From Hesseltinella vesiculosa (Eukaryota; Mucoromycota; Mucoromycetes; Mucorales; Cunninghamellaceae): a DNA stretch of 64,000 nt. The translations under genes were made by a program, and so were the position numbers. The stretch lies in NCBI GenBank assembly GCA_002104935.1, contig MCGT01000022.1:248001-312000 (forward strand), written 5' to 3'. Positions 54,753 to 64,000 of the stretch are shown piece after piece. The number at the start of each line of letters is the position of its first letter. Within the stretch, counting starts at the first letter, position 1. The notes under the pieces were generated by a model. The model saw only the letters and a program-made list of their open reading frames with translations, was not told the origin of the DNA and searched no databases.

Positions 54753-54987
54753 ACATTTTCAAATTTTTAATGTCGTTATTCTCGTTTTTCTATGACTAGA
54801 CAAACCAAATCATGTACATATCAGTTATGAAATAAAGTAATGTAATCTTGCTAAATAGAAGAGTATCGAGGCAAATGATTCCTAGAGAGCATCGTGTTTA
54901 CAAAGTGGAAAAAGTAGGGGAGGGGAGGAGAAACTAAACTATACAATCACAACCCAGATGTTCATTCTTTCTGGGAGAGGAGGTTGT
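54753..54987. other. Convergent 3' region, TAD2 / PP2C
   Basis: 235 bp between two convergent stop codons. GAAATAAAG at about 54829 is a likely polyadenylation signal for TAD2. Confidence 0.5.
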
Positions 54988-56509
54988 TCAGGTAGAATCC
55001 TGGGGTGTAGGAGGCAAATCGGCTTCAGGCTGATCAAAGGGGCCGTCGTGGATTTGGTGGGTACTGGCTTCAGGATGAGAGTCAGCGTTGGTGGTGACCG
55101 AGGTATCGTTGGTAGAAGTTCCGATGTTGCCTTGGGCAGAGGGTTTGGTGGTATCTTTCGCTTGTGAGACATTGACGTCGTTGCCAAGAGAGTCCTTTAC
55201 GGTTTGGGGCACGCGGGAGGCTACCCATTCGTACCATTGTTCGGGAGTTCGGCCATTGAGCAAGCCAACAATGACGATGGACATATTGTCACAGCCGACG
55301 CTACCCATGTCGGTCTCGGGGGCCAAGCAGTGATCCATGATGGCTTCGCACACTTGTTCGACAGTTTGACCAAGGGCAATGTGTCCTCGAACATAATCGG
55401 CAACCTCTTGGTTTGACATGCAATCCCAAATACCATCGCAGGCAAGTACCACAAATTCGTCCTCGTCAGTTATTTCGTGAGAAATGATGTCGGGATTGCC
55501 TAGGAGGAAAATGAGTCACTTTCCGCCAGCTGCATAATAAATAAAAAAAAACGGGTTGCTTACAAGTGACAATCTGTTCTTCAGCAGGCAGTCGATCGTT
55601 TTGCTTGAATTCAAAATCACCAATGGCACGCGACAAAGCCAGGTTACCTGGAAGGAAAAGTAAAATTCATTTGTCAAGTAGCTGTATGACCAATTTGTAA
55701 AAACTATTTTTTTTTTTTACCATTCACACGTCCAAATTCAACAAACCCACCAGCTGCAACGATACGTTGAGATTCCAATCGATCCATAGGCTTGTGATCG
55801 AATGACAAGGCCTTGGCTTTTCCAGCAACACTGATAATACATCGAGAGTCACCCGCATTGGCCTAGATGGTTAAAAATGACAGTCAGTTCACTGATCAAG
55901 ACCCCACTTCTTGAAAACAATACCACAAAGATTTCATTCTTGGGGGTAAAGAGAGCCGTGACAGCAGTGCAGCCAGAAGGGTCATAGGCAAAGCTTTGGT
56001 CTAAATTTAAAAAAGAGTTGAGAACGGTCGTTTCGCCAAACGTTGTTGATTACCTTGCTTCAGGTCTTCATCCATTGTCAAGAAGGCGTGTTTCAGGGCA
56101 TTTCGGTAGTCTTGCTTGTCAAAGAATGCATTTTGTCGAACCTTTTCATGGAGGTGTTGCCCCGTATATTCAGCAATGGTAGATCCTAAGCAAGAGGAGG
56201 GCAAACATAAATGATTCGTGCCATTCTTTTCAAGCATTGTTGGTCCCTTCATCTTACCTCCATGGCCATCGTAGACGCCAAAGAAACTTGCATCGGTATC
56301 TTCCAACTTCAACAGAGTAGCATGAGCATCTTCCATGGCTAAAATGAAACATCAAAACATAGTGCGTCAGTGGCAACGTTAAAACAGATGAAGATCTTAT
56401 GCGTACTTAATCGCCAGCCTTGCATGCACGACACACCATAAAGGTACTTTTCATTGTGATCCGCAGAGGTCGTTTTGTCAACAATAGGTTCAGAAAGTGT
56501 TTGGCCCAT
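54988..56509 (-). CDS. PP2C-type Ser/Thr protein phosphatase (Ptc2/Ptc3-like)
   Basis: Mg/Mn-dependent phosphatase. The N terminus [13 protein letters not shown] has Gly2, as in Ptc2/Ptc3 and PPM1A, where it can be myristoylated. PPM motifs in order: [27 protein letters not shown] (metal-binding Asp), [51 protein letters not shown] and [14 protein letters not shown] Thr/Ser/Asp-rich tail of about 80 residues follows. About seven exons. Known relatives switch off stress MAP kinase and DNA-damage checkpoint kinases; the target here is inferred only by family. Confidence 0.92.
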
Positions 56510-57331
56510 GGCTTTGTCTATTGTGTGTCCCAAGAAAGAAAGCAAGAAAGAAGGAAAGAAAGAGAAAAGAAAAAAAAAAAACAGATGAGCACAAGCAAGA
56601 AAAAGTAACAAACAGCATTTGCTTTTTTTTTTTTTTTCTTTCCCATGAGGCTTACCGATATATAAAGATGATCTATATGAATCCAAGAGGTGAGAAAAAT
56701 AGATTAAAAGGGAAGATTTATTCTACAAAGGCGAAGAACAAAAGAGATGGCTCGGTTAGATCAAGGGAGAAAAAAAGAGTGGGAGAATGTGAAAAGCGGA
56801 AAAAAAAACCGCGTTGATGTCATCCATTCCTAGGGCTCATGCCATTGGATGTAATCTCCGTTGACCGCCAATGACAATGGCTTCTTGCATGTGTCTAAGG
56901 TGACCCATTCCAAAAAAAAAAGTCACTTGTGCTGTATTGTAAGTTCAATGACCACATCACACCACAGGCACAGGGTCTATCCAAGGATGCGTCGAAACAA
57001 TCGAGGGATCAACTCTGGCCTCTCTTTTTGATGAGCTTAGGTTGACAAAGCTTGGATCTGATGCGGCCCGCATCAATTTCCATCGCTCTACTCAGGCAAG
57101 ATGGGCGTCTGGGTGGCTACGATTGATAGTTCCAAAGATATTCATTCTGTAGTGTCGTGGATAGCATGGCGCCACCCATTTTCAGATTTACTCCACAAAG
57201 TAAACAGAAAAATCACCACTCACTGACGAAATTGTGTGTTTATCAATTTCATAGATGCTCGCTTTTATTGGCTGAGCTTTTTACGTTTTTCAAGGGAGTA
57301 GAAACTGCATCTTTTTTTCTGCAAAAAAAAA
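56510..57331. other. Intergenic region between the kinesin 3' end and the PP2C start
   Basis: About 820 bp. Immediately upstream of the PP2C start (56525-56580) is a purine-rich plus strand, so pyrimidine-rich on the coding strand. T run at about 56622-56638. No gene is supported. Confidence 0.5.
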
Positions 57332-60300
57332 TCAATCCAAGAGCTGATCTACAGGGAATTTTTGATCCACCTTTGTAATCCAATCCATCATTTCATGCCT
57401 TGTATTGGCTTGAACTGTATAAGCATTGTTACTGGTATATAAGGCAAACACGTGGGTTCTCTGAAAAAAAAAACCCCCCCAGGTTAGCCTTGTCAGTCGA
57501 CTGCGCAAAAAGTGGCGTTCCTTCGCTTTTTTTTCTTTTTTTACCTGGATCAGCTTTTCAAGTTCTCGGTTATAGTCTACACGTACCGAAGTGACATTGA
57601 TCACCCCGAGTTCATCCCGTTCACTGTCATCTTCATAAATATAAATATATGGCCTAGTGTATGAAAAAAAGTGAGTTGTCATTCAAAAAAAGGTGAATCT
57701 TTACCTTCGCATGACAAACCAGCGCTTTGACCAAATGTCTTCCAGGGCATCTTCTTGATAAAGCACATAGCCTTTCTTGGTCACACTCGATCTAACCAAC
57801 CATCAGTATGAACACAATGTCATTTTTAGGATGCTTTCTAACTTACCCTTGGGTGATCAGCTTGACTTCGGACAGCAAATTGGTGGTATGTTGCCAATTG
57901 TTGTAGGCTGTTATCATTTCATGATAGCTGCCTGTCAAGGGTGGTTCTTGACTGATTGTGATCTGATTCGATAAAAAAATGAGCAGCTGATTTCTTGCAT
58001 GGACATTTTACCTCTTGCTCTGTGCCAAAACGTCGAGACCAAAGATCCAGGATTTTCTTGAGCAGCGCCGTTTTCTCATTATCATTCTTAAGAGAAGGAG
58101 GCGGGGAGGGAGGTAGAGACAAGGGCTGGTCGATAGATGCGGCTGTTAATGACGAATGCTTGTTTAAAATCAAGGAAGATGTGGATGTAGTGGTGCTTGG
58201 CGGTACCGACCGAAGAGCAAGGCTTTGAAGCGTGCGCTGGACCTGTAGCTGTAAATCCCACTGTTGTCGAATGTGTTGATGGTCGTGGATGAGGGATACA
58301 CCTCGAGGTCGCCAATGGCCTAAATATTCTTCTTGGCCGCGAATGTATTTGGAGGCGGTGTTGAGACGCCAGAGCTGATCCACACGCCGCGTCATGGGCG
58401 GCGTCAATTGTACAGCAAAAAGCCCACTGCATTTGGCAAGGGTGCGCTTGGGTGAACTAAGCAATTTCTTGAAACGGGAGGCTGGGTTGGCGTCTCGGCC
58501 AGTGATACGCACCGCAATGTCCATGGCAAAAGTCATTGGCTTGGCACACTTGCTGACTTCGACTTGCCACGACAGCTGTAAGACAATGCGGGTCTTGTTG
58601 GGGGTGATCTGGTTCAAAAAGATGCAGTCGTGTTGCGAGCTATCCCAAGCGCCCTGGATAGACAGCTGGCTGGTGCCATCCTTGAAATAAGTTGCGCCAG
58701 GCATGCCATTTGCATGGTCACTTGAGGCAGAGGCAGAACGTTTCTTTGACTTTGCTTGGTGCGGAAGCAGCGACGACGAGGAGGAAGGCGAGGTCATCTG
58801 CGAATGGTTCAGCAGCTTGATGGGCACAGCTTCCATAGAGACAGCATCGACCATGCGACCTTTGGCTGTCAGTTGGCGAATCTTGCCGAGGGTCACGTTG
58901 CTGATCCGTTGCCATTCCAGCTGTCGACCTGAGGTATGGTAGAGCGTGATCTTGATTCGGCGCTGAAGACCTTGACGAAGCGTAAACAGACCGCGATCCA
59001 GGGTGTGTTCCGTCATGGTTTCGACGGGCTGGTACTCGCCACTAGGCAGTAGCTCCGAGACTTGGACCCAGGCCAAGACGTCATGACGCTCCATGACAAG
59101 CAGTTCTTCTTCTGGCCGGCGCTCAATAACCAGCGAGGGGGAGGCAGTGGGCGGCAATGGGGCAGGGATAGGCGATGTAGGTGTATCTGTGGCTGGCAGG
59201 GGTGGTGTGTCCAGAGGGGTGTTGTCGATTTTTTTCTTTTCACGCTGCTCGTCCCATCGTTCTAATTGTGTGAGCACCTTGGGTTGGATCACGCCAAAGA
59301 CTTCGAGTGGCAACATGCCGTTGGTGAGTTTGGTGAGCACGGCGTCGGTGACCACCAACGTCATGGTCTGGCTGAATTGCAAAGGTACGGTATCCAAGGG
59401 ACCAACGTTGGCAACAGGTGAGGTGGCAAACCATTTTTCTTGGATCGAGTCTGCGGCCACGTCGCCAAAGGATGACCGCTTGAATTGCACATGAACTTTT
59501 GTGTATTCTTCTTCAGAAATCCCACAGAGCTTGGTCAAGCGAATTTCAAACAAGAGCTGTTCTCCACGTCGCACATTCACCGTTTTGCTGTGGTGATCTT
59601 GCCCATTGGCTAGGCAGGTGATGAAGCAGGAATGAACGACCAGCCCGGCTTTCGCACCCACGGACACACTCTCTCTTACCAATGCTGGGGCTGTTTTCTT
59701 CATGATCTGTCAAATCATCACGGTCCATATCGTGGAGAGAAAATCGGTCATCGGGCATGAACATGTCTTGATCATCGTCCTCTTCATGGCTCGATTGTAC
59801 CATCGAACGGGCGATTGGGAGCACCACCACATGGAGCGTGGCCTTGGTCTGCCCGGTCATGGGGTCAATCACCGGCACGCTGCTTTCATAGGCCTGCATG
59901 GTCAACAGATTCCGGAGACACAAACGCGCGCTACCGACAAAGGAATACATGGGGCAGGGACGTTCGAAAAAGGGGTCTTCCCAGTTGAAGTGGGTCAGGT
60001 AGCTTGGCCGATCGATAAAGTGATAAAGATTGCGCATCTTTTGCAAGCGAACTTTGAGTTTTTCCAAGGACCAGACATACATGACCTGATGTTCCCGATC
60101 GTGCACGCGCACGCCAATGCATGGCTTGGTGGAGGAGACAAATGAGGCATCTTCGTCGGTTTCAAAGGGGTGCAAGGCCGACGTCGTTTCCCAGTACGAT
60201 TGGGGAAAAGCAAAGGCGTCATCGTCCATCACCGTGAATTGGTAAAGCACGTCCTTGCCAAGTTCTCGAGCAATGATGTTGGCTTCCTTGAGGATGATGG

Positions 60301-63170
60301 CGTTGCTCAGGACAGTTTCGGCCATGCTGACGTCCCGGCGTCCACGCCAGTGCTTGACGGCTTGTTGGAGCAAGGACAGCTGCTGGTCAGTCAGGGACGC
60401 ATGAGACAGTGGGTGCTGCGGCTGGGATGTGCCGGCGATAGCCTGCAAAGCCATCGTCTGCTGTGAGAATTGGCGCGACATGCGGTTGATCTTGGCTTCG
60501 AATTGGCGTTTCTGATTGTCGAGCTCCATGCGCATGCGCTCCTTTTCCACCTTGAAGCGCTCCTCCAATTCGCTGTGGGCAAACGTCAAGTCGGTCGACA
60601 CACTCTCGCCATCTTCCATGGTGGGGGTCGAGATATTGCGGATGCTATCATGCGATTCGTCGTCGTCGTCATCATTGGGGCGTGTGCGGCGGGACTTGCG
60701 TACGCGGGTGATATCGTCGTAGAGTTTCTCCAGTTCTTCGTCCTTGAGGCCATTGAAGTCGGTCTCGGTAGCATAGTAGTTGAGCACAGCTTCGCGTCTG
60801 GCATAGTTCCAATCCATGACCTCGGTGGTGGTGGGTGATTCAGGGCGCTCGGCCGTTTCATCCAGCTCTAGCTTCTTCATGTCGCGTTCACGGCGGGCCT
60901 CTTCGGGGTGGTTGAACCGGAAAATGTGGTAGTCTCCAAGGATAATGCGGTAGCCACTGCGCAGGCGTTCGGGAGCTTCGAGACGTTTGCCGTTGACAAA
61001 GGTGAGCGAGTCGTCGCCTGGTGTAAGGGTAACGGTGCCGTTGTTGTTCTCAAACGAGCAGTGATGGTTGCGGATATTGGTGCCGCTGAGGCGGATATCG
61101 GCCGGCTGCTTGCTGTCACTGCGGCCCACCCGAGTGACACCAACCTTGAGCTGGTACATCAGGCATTCAGACATCAAAGGATCTTCGTTGAGGTTGACCA
61201 AATGGGGCATGGTTTTTGGTGCATAGACCCCAACGTTGTTTTTGTGGACAGCAATACCAAGCTCGGCAAGCGCGCGCTCTCGTTCTTTTTGAATTTCTTC
61301 GGTCTTTTTGAGTTTTTCTTCCCAAGTCTCGTTTAGGTTGGCCAGGAGTTTTTCCGAGCTTTGGAGCTGGTCGACGATTTCTTGCTTGGACATGACCTTT
61401 TTGTTGCCTTGGCCGTCGACGACTTCGAAAGTCTGGTTGGGGTTGATCTTGCCCGGGGTGGAGCGAGGGCCGGCGCCGGCAGCAGCAGAGATCTGGCTGT
61501 TGGAGCCTGATCGTTTGAAGGCGCTGGAGGCTGTGAGCTGTTCGACTTCTTCTGGAGCATAGGTGCGCAGGCGGTCGCGGAGCAATTCCAATTCATCCTT
61601 GAGTTCACGGATCATCTTTGCATTCGGGTCTTCATTGACCACCGCCTTGTTCTTGATCTTCTTGGCCTGATCGGCGTAGCGGAGGGTGCTGAGGGTTTCG
61701 TCATAGTCGGCGGGGGAGATGGCGGCGATCATGGCGGTTTTGGAATTGCCACCGAGCGAATCTTTGAGCAACCAGGTCAAAATCTAAGCAAAGGAATGGA
61801 GATGCAGGAGAGGAATGAGGATACCATGCTGTGTGAGGTGTGATTTGGCTTACAGAGTCACGGTAGGGCACAAACACTTGTTTGCCGTTTTTGCCTTTTT
61901 TGCCTTCCGCCATGGATTGTTCGGCAAGCCCAGCGATGACTTTGCCCAAGGTGGTCAGGGATCGATTGATATTGGCGCCTTCTTTCAAACGAGTTCCTGT
62001 GGCACCGGTGCTGTTGGCACGTTCACTACCAGCCAAATCGACCAGACTAAATCATCGCAAATATTCAAGTGTCAGTGCTTCTCCTCCTCTTTTTTTCATG
62101 CCTGCCAGATGTTGTCGGTACCTGATGCGAGCCACCTTTTCAGTTTCGAGGCTGGTTAATTCGTCTTTTCGCTTTTGCGTCAGGAACAGGGTGAACACGG
62201 CATGTGATCGAGAAGAGGTTTCGTTCATGTTGGTAGCAGCGACGGTACGTGCCTAGGCGTTCAAGTAAAAAGTGGGAGACGGTGAGTCGGTGAATGAGTG
62301 ATGGTTGGGGGGGGGGGTGTACCTTATTGCCTTCATCCATGAGGTGGTTGATGTCGTCAAAGGAGGACACCACAAGACGGGAGAGATCTTCGACGTAGGG
62401 CCCAGTGCTTGGATGTTCGCGGACTTTGAGATTACCCTTGTTCTTGGGGTTTAGTAGATCACGTACTTTTTCATTGTAGATTTCAATATACGAGACTTCG
62501 ACGCGATAGGTGACATTTTCTTCCGTGGATTGATTGATGCGGTTGAACAGCTCAGAGCAAGTGCGAGGGATAATCCCCTTGTCTTCGCCATAACCCATCT
62601 GTCAATAAAAGAAAGGTAAGCCATTGTATAAACCATTCCGGAACCAAGGTGAAAAATAAAAAGTGCATACCATCGAGTAGGATTTACCAGAACCGGTTTG
62701 ACCATCTGGAAAAAAAAAAAAAAAAAAGGTTGAGGCACAAAACTCAGGTCGCTTCCATAGAGAAGTGTGTAACAAACAAGTGTAATTTTCTATTCAGCGT
62801 AGTTCCAGCTTACAGGCAAAAATACAGCAGTTGTAGCCATCAAAGGCATGGTTCAATAGATCAACACCGAGGTCACTGTAGACAGTTTGCTGATCTGCAT
62901 AAGAGGAATCGCTCTTGTCCGCTGACCAATACGATTTGTCAAACGTGAAGGCTTTGATATCTTCATTGTCTTTGCCAGTTCGCTGATCAGGTGGCCGGCT
63001 GATGATCGTCTGATCGCCTTCCATTCGAATGAGACATGTTGCTCCTCGTTGCAGTTCTACATTTGACAATGCGATAAGTACAAAAAGAAGAGAAAAAAAG
63101 TTGGTTTTCTCTTACCTCTGGAGTTGAGTGGACGACATCGGACCACGACCTTGATATTCCCACCGCTCAT
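57332..63170 (-). CDS. UNC104: Kinesin-3 motor, Unc104/KIF1 type
   Basis: Plus-end microtubule motor for endosomes and vesicles. The start at 63170 gives [19 protein letters not shown]. Motor domain: P loop [12 protein letters not shown] (formed by splicing), [10 protein letters not shown] (Switch I) and DLAGSE (Switch II). A neck follows, then an FHA domain with [17 protein letters not shown] and NHHCSFENN, coiled coils around residues 630-700, then KIF1B-type and DUF3694 regions ([12 protein letters not shown]). The C-terminal PH domain ([15 protein letters not shown]-like core, [14 protein letters not shown]) binds phosphoinositides. Exons at about 61780-59664 and 59613-58012 join in frame across a small intron (59663-59614). 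The whole protein is about 1,600 aa, the size normal for fungal Unc104. Confidence 0.93.
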
Positions 63171-64000
63171 TCAAAAAGCTGAATTACCAAGGAAACAGTA
63201 AAGATGTAAAAAAAGAGTGTTTTGGATGAACTAAGAAGAGATAAAGCTGGAGGTTAACGTTTCATCAGCGCTTGCATGGTGCTTCTTGGTGTGACATTTA
63301 CTTTGAATTCAAGCAAAGGAGTTGGGAGTACCAAATGCTGATTGCAAGATGATGTACTTTCAAACTATCGATCGAAGGAGGGTCTAAGATGAATAAACAG
63401 TGACAGTCAGTCAACAGGCACTTGTCATGAACCCAGTGTTTGCAATCAAGGTCCAAGGCAAACTTAAAACGTTTCGCCTTTGTTTCTTTCCCCACGCTTT
63501 ACATGATCCGTTTCTTAAGAGATGAAGGTCACTCCAATAAAAAACCAAGTTAGGCAAAAATAGTGGTAACAAAAAAGTAAAAAAAAAAAAAAAAAGAAGG
63601 ATTGGTATCAACAAAAAGTGGGAATGCTTTGGAAAGAGGAAAAGAGGCAAAATGAAAAAAGGGAACCTTTTTCAAGGCACACAAGAAAGTCGCGGCAAAT
63701 TGAAACTCAGTCAGCTCCCCGACTGGCAGGTCCCTGGCCTTTTGAGTCGTAGGCACTGGTTACATCCACACTTCAACTTTGTCCAAATCGAAGAGCAGCT
63801 CAGACTTTTAGCCCTCTTATTCACTGCCAAGGTGTCTGATCATTTTAACCATAACCAACTTTCGTTCTCGTCTATAAAATTTCAAGTGAATTGATATAGG
63901 ACAATTTCGCACTGATACATTGTTTTTTAGCTAGCGATTTCGACTCGCCATAGCTGTGGTGATCAAAGCTTAGTTGGTAGATCTTCACCAGTCGACTTTA
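63171..64000. other. Region upstream of the kinesin gene to the window edge
   Basis: About 830 bp, expected to hold the kinesin promoter on the minus strand. A runs at about 63580-63597. A stretch at 63650-63850 is open on the plus strand but does not resemble a known protein. No gene is claimed. Confidence 0.4.

Noticed and set aside
63298..63850. Short frames near the right edge
   Set aside because: Cys/His content hinted at a zinc finger, but spacing fits no family and homopolymers interrupt the frames.

Overview
This window is nuclear DNA from a fungus, most likely a Mucoromycota species of the order Mucorales. Reasons: spliceosomal introns of about 40-110 nt in nearly every gene; a NIS-type (IucA/IucC) siderophore synthetase of the rhizoferrin kind; a glucuronokinase, which fits the glucuronate-rich walls of this group; and Mucoralean mobile-element families. 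Coding exons are balanced in composition. Introns and spacers carry many A or T runs of 10-30 nt. Species cannot be fixed from the sequence alone.

Layout. 0-25 kb is ordinary gene space: a truncated rhizoferrin-type NIS synthetase (+), a SulP sulfate permease with STAS domain (+), a PH + leucine-rich-repeat protein (+), a Ras GTPase (-) divergent from a cyclin K/Ctk2-like cyclin (+), mitochondrial methylmalonate-semialdehyde dehydrogenase (+), a BCAS3-type WD40 protein (+), a nucleotidyltransferase-glucuronokinase fusion (+) and an F-box protein (-).

25-37 kb is a mobile island. It holds a HAT-repeat gene fragment, a Fanzor (eukaryotic TnpB-like, putatively RNA-guided) nuclease gene with RuvC and zinc-finger motifs, a PD-(D/E)XK nuclease-like gene, and a complete non-LTR retrotransposon. 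That retrotransposon has ORF1, an APE/RT ORF2, a 27-nt poly(A) tail and perfect 13-bp target-site duplications.

37-49 kb returns to housekeeping genes: a SURF4/Erv29 cargo receptor (-), mitochondrial Hsp78/ClpB (-), an MFS drug/polyamine transporter (-), then an approximately 844-bp foldback element and the proteasome ubiquitin receptor Rpn13 (+). 49-53 kb is a second repeat-rich island with decayed element genes and inverted and tandem repeats. 53-64 kb holds a small single-pass membrane protein (+), the tRNA adenosine deaminase subunit Tad2 (+), a PP2C phosphatase (-) and a kinesin-3/Unc104 motor (-).

The most notable observations are the Fanzor gene, a 2-nucleotide microexon that restores the Switch I codon of Ras, a predicted bifunctional UDP-glucuronate salvage enzyme, and five GC-AG introns. 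Exon joins were made by hand. For eight multi-exon genes (SulP, PH-LRR, Ras, cyclin, dehydrogenase, BCAS3, Rpn13, Tad2) the summed exon lengths are multiples of three.
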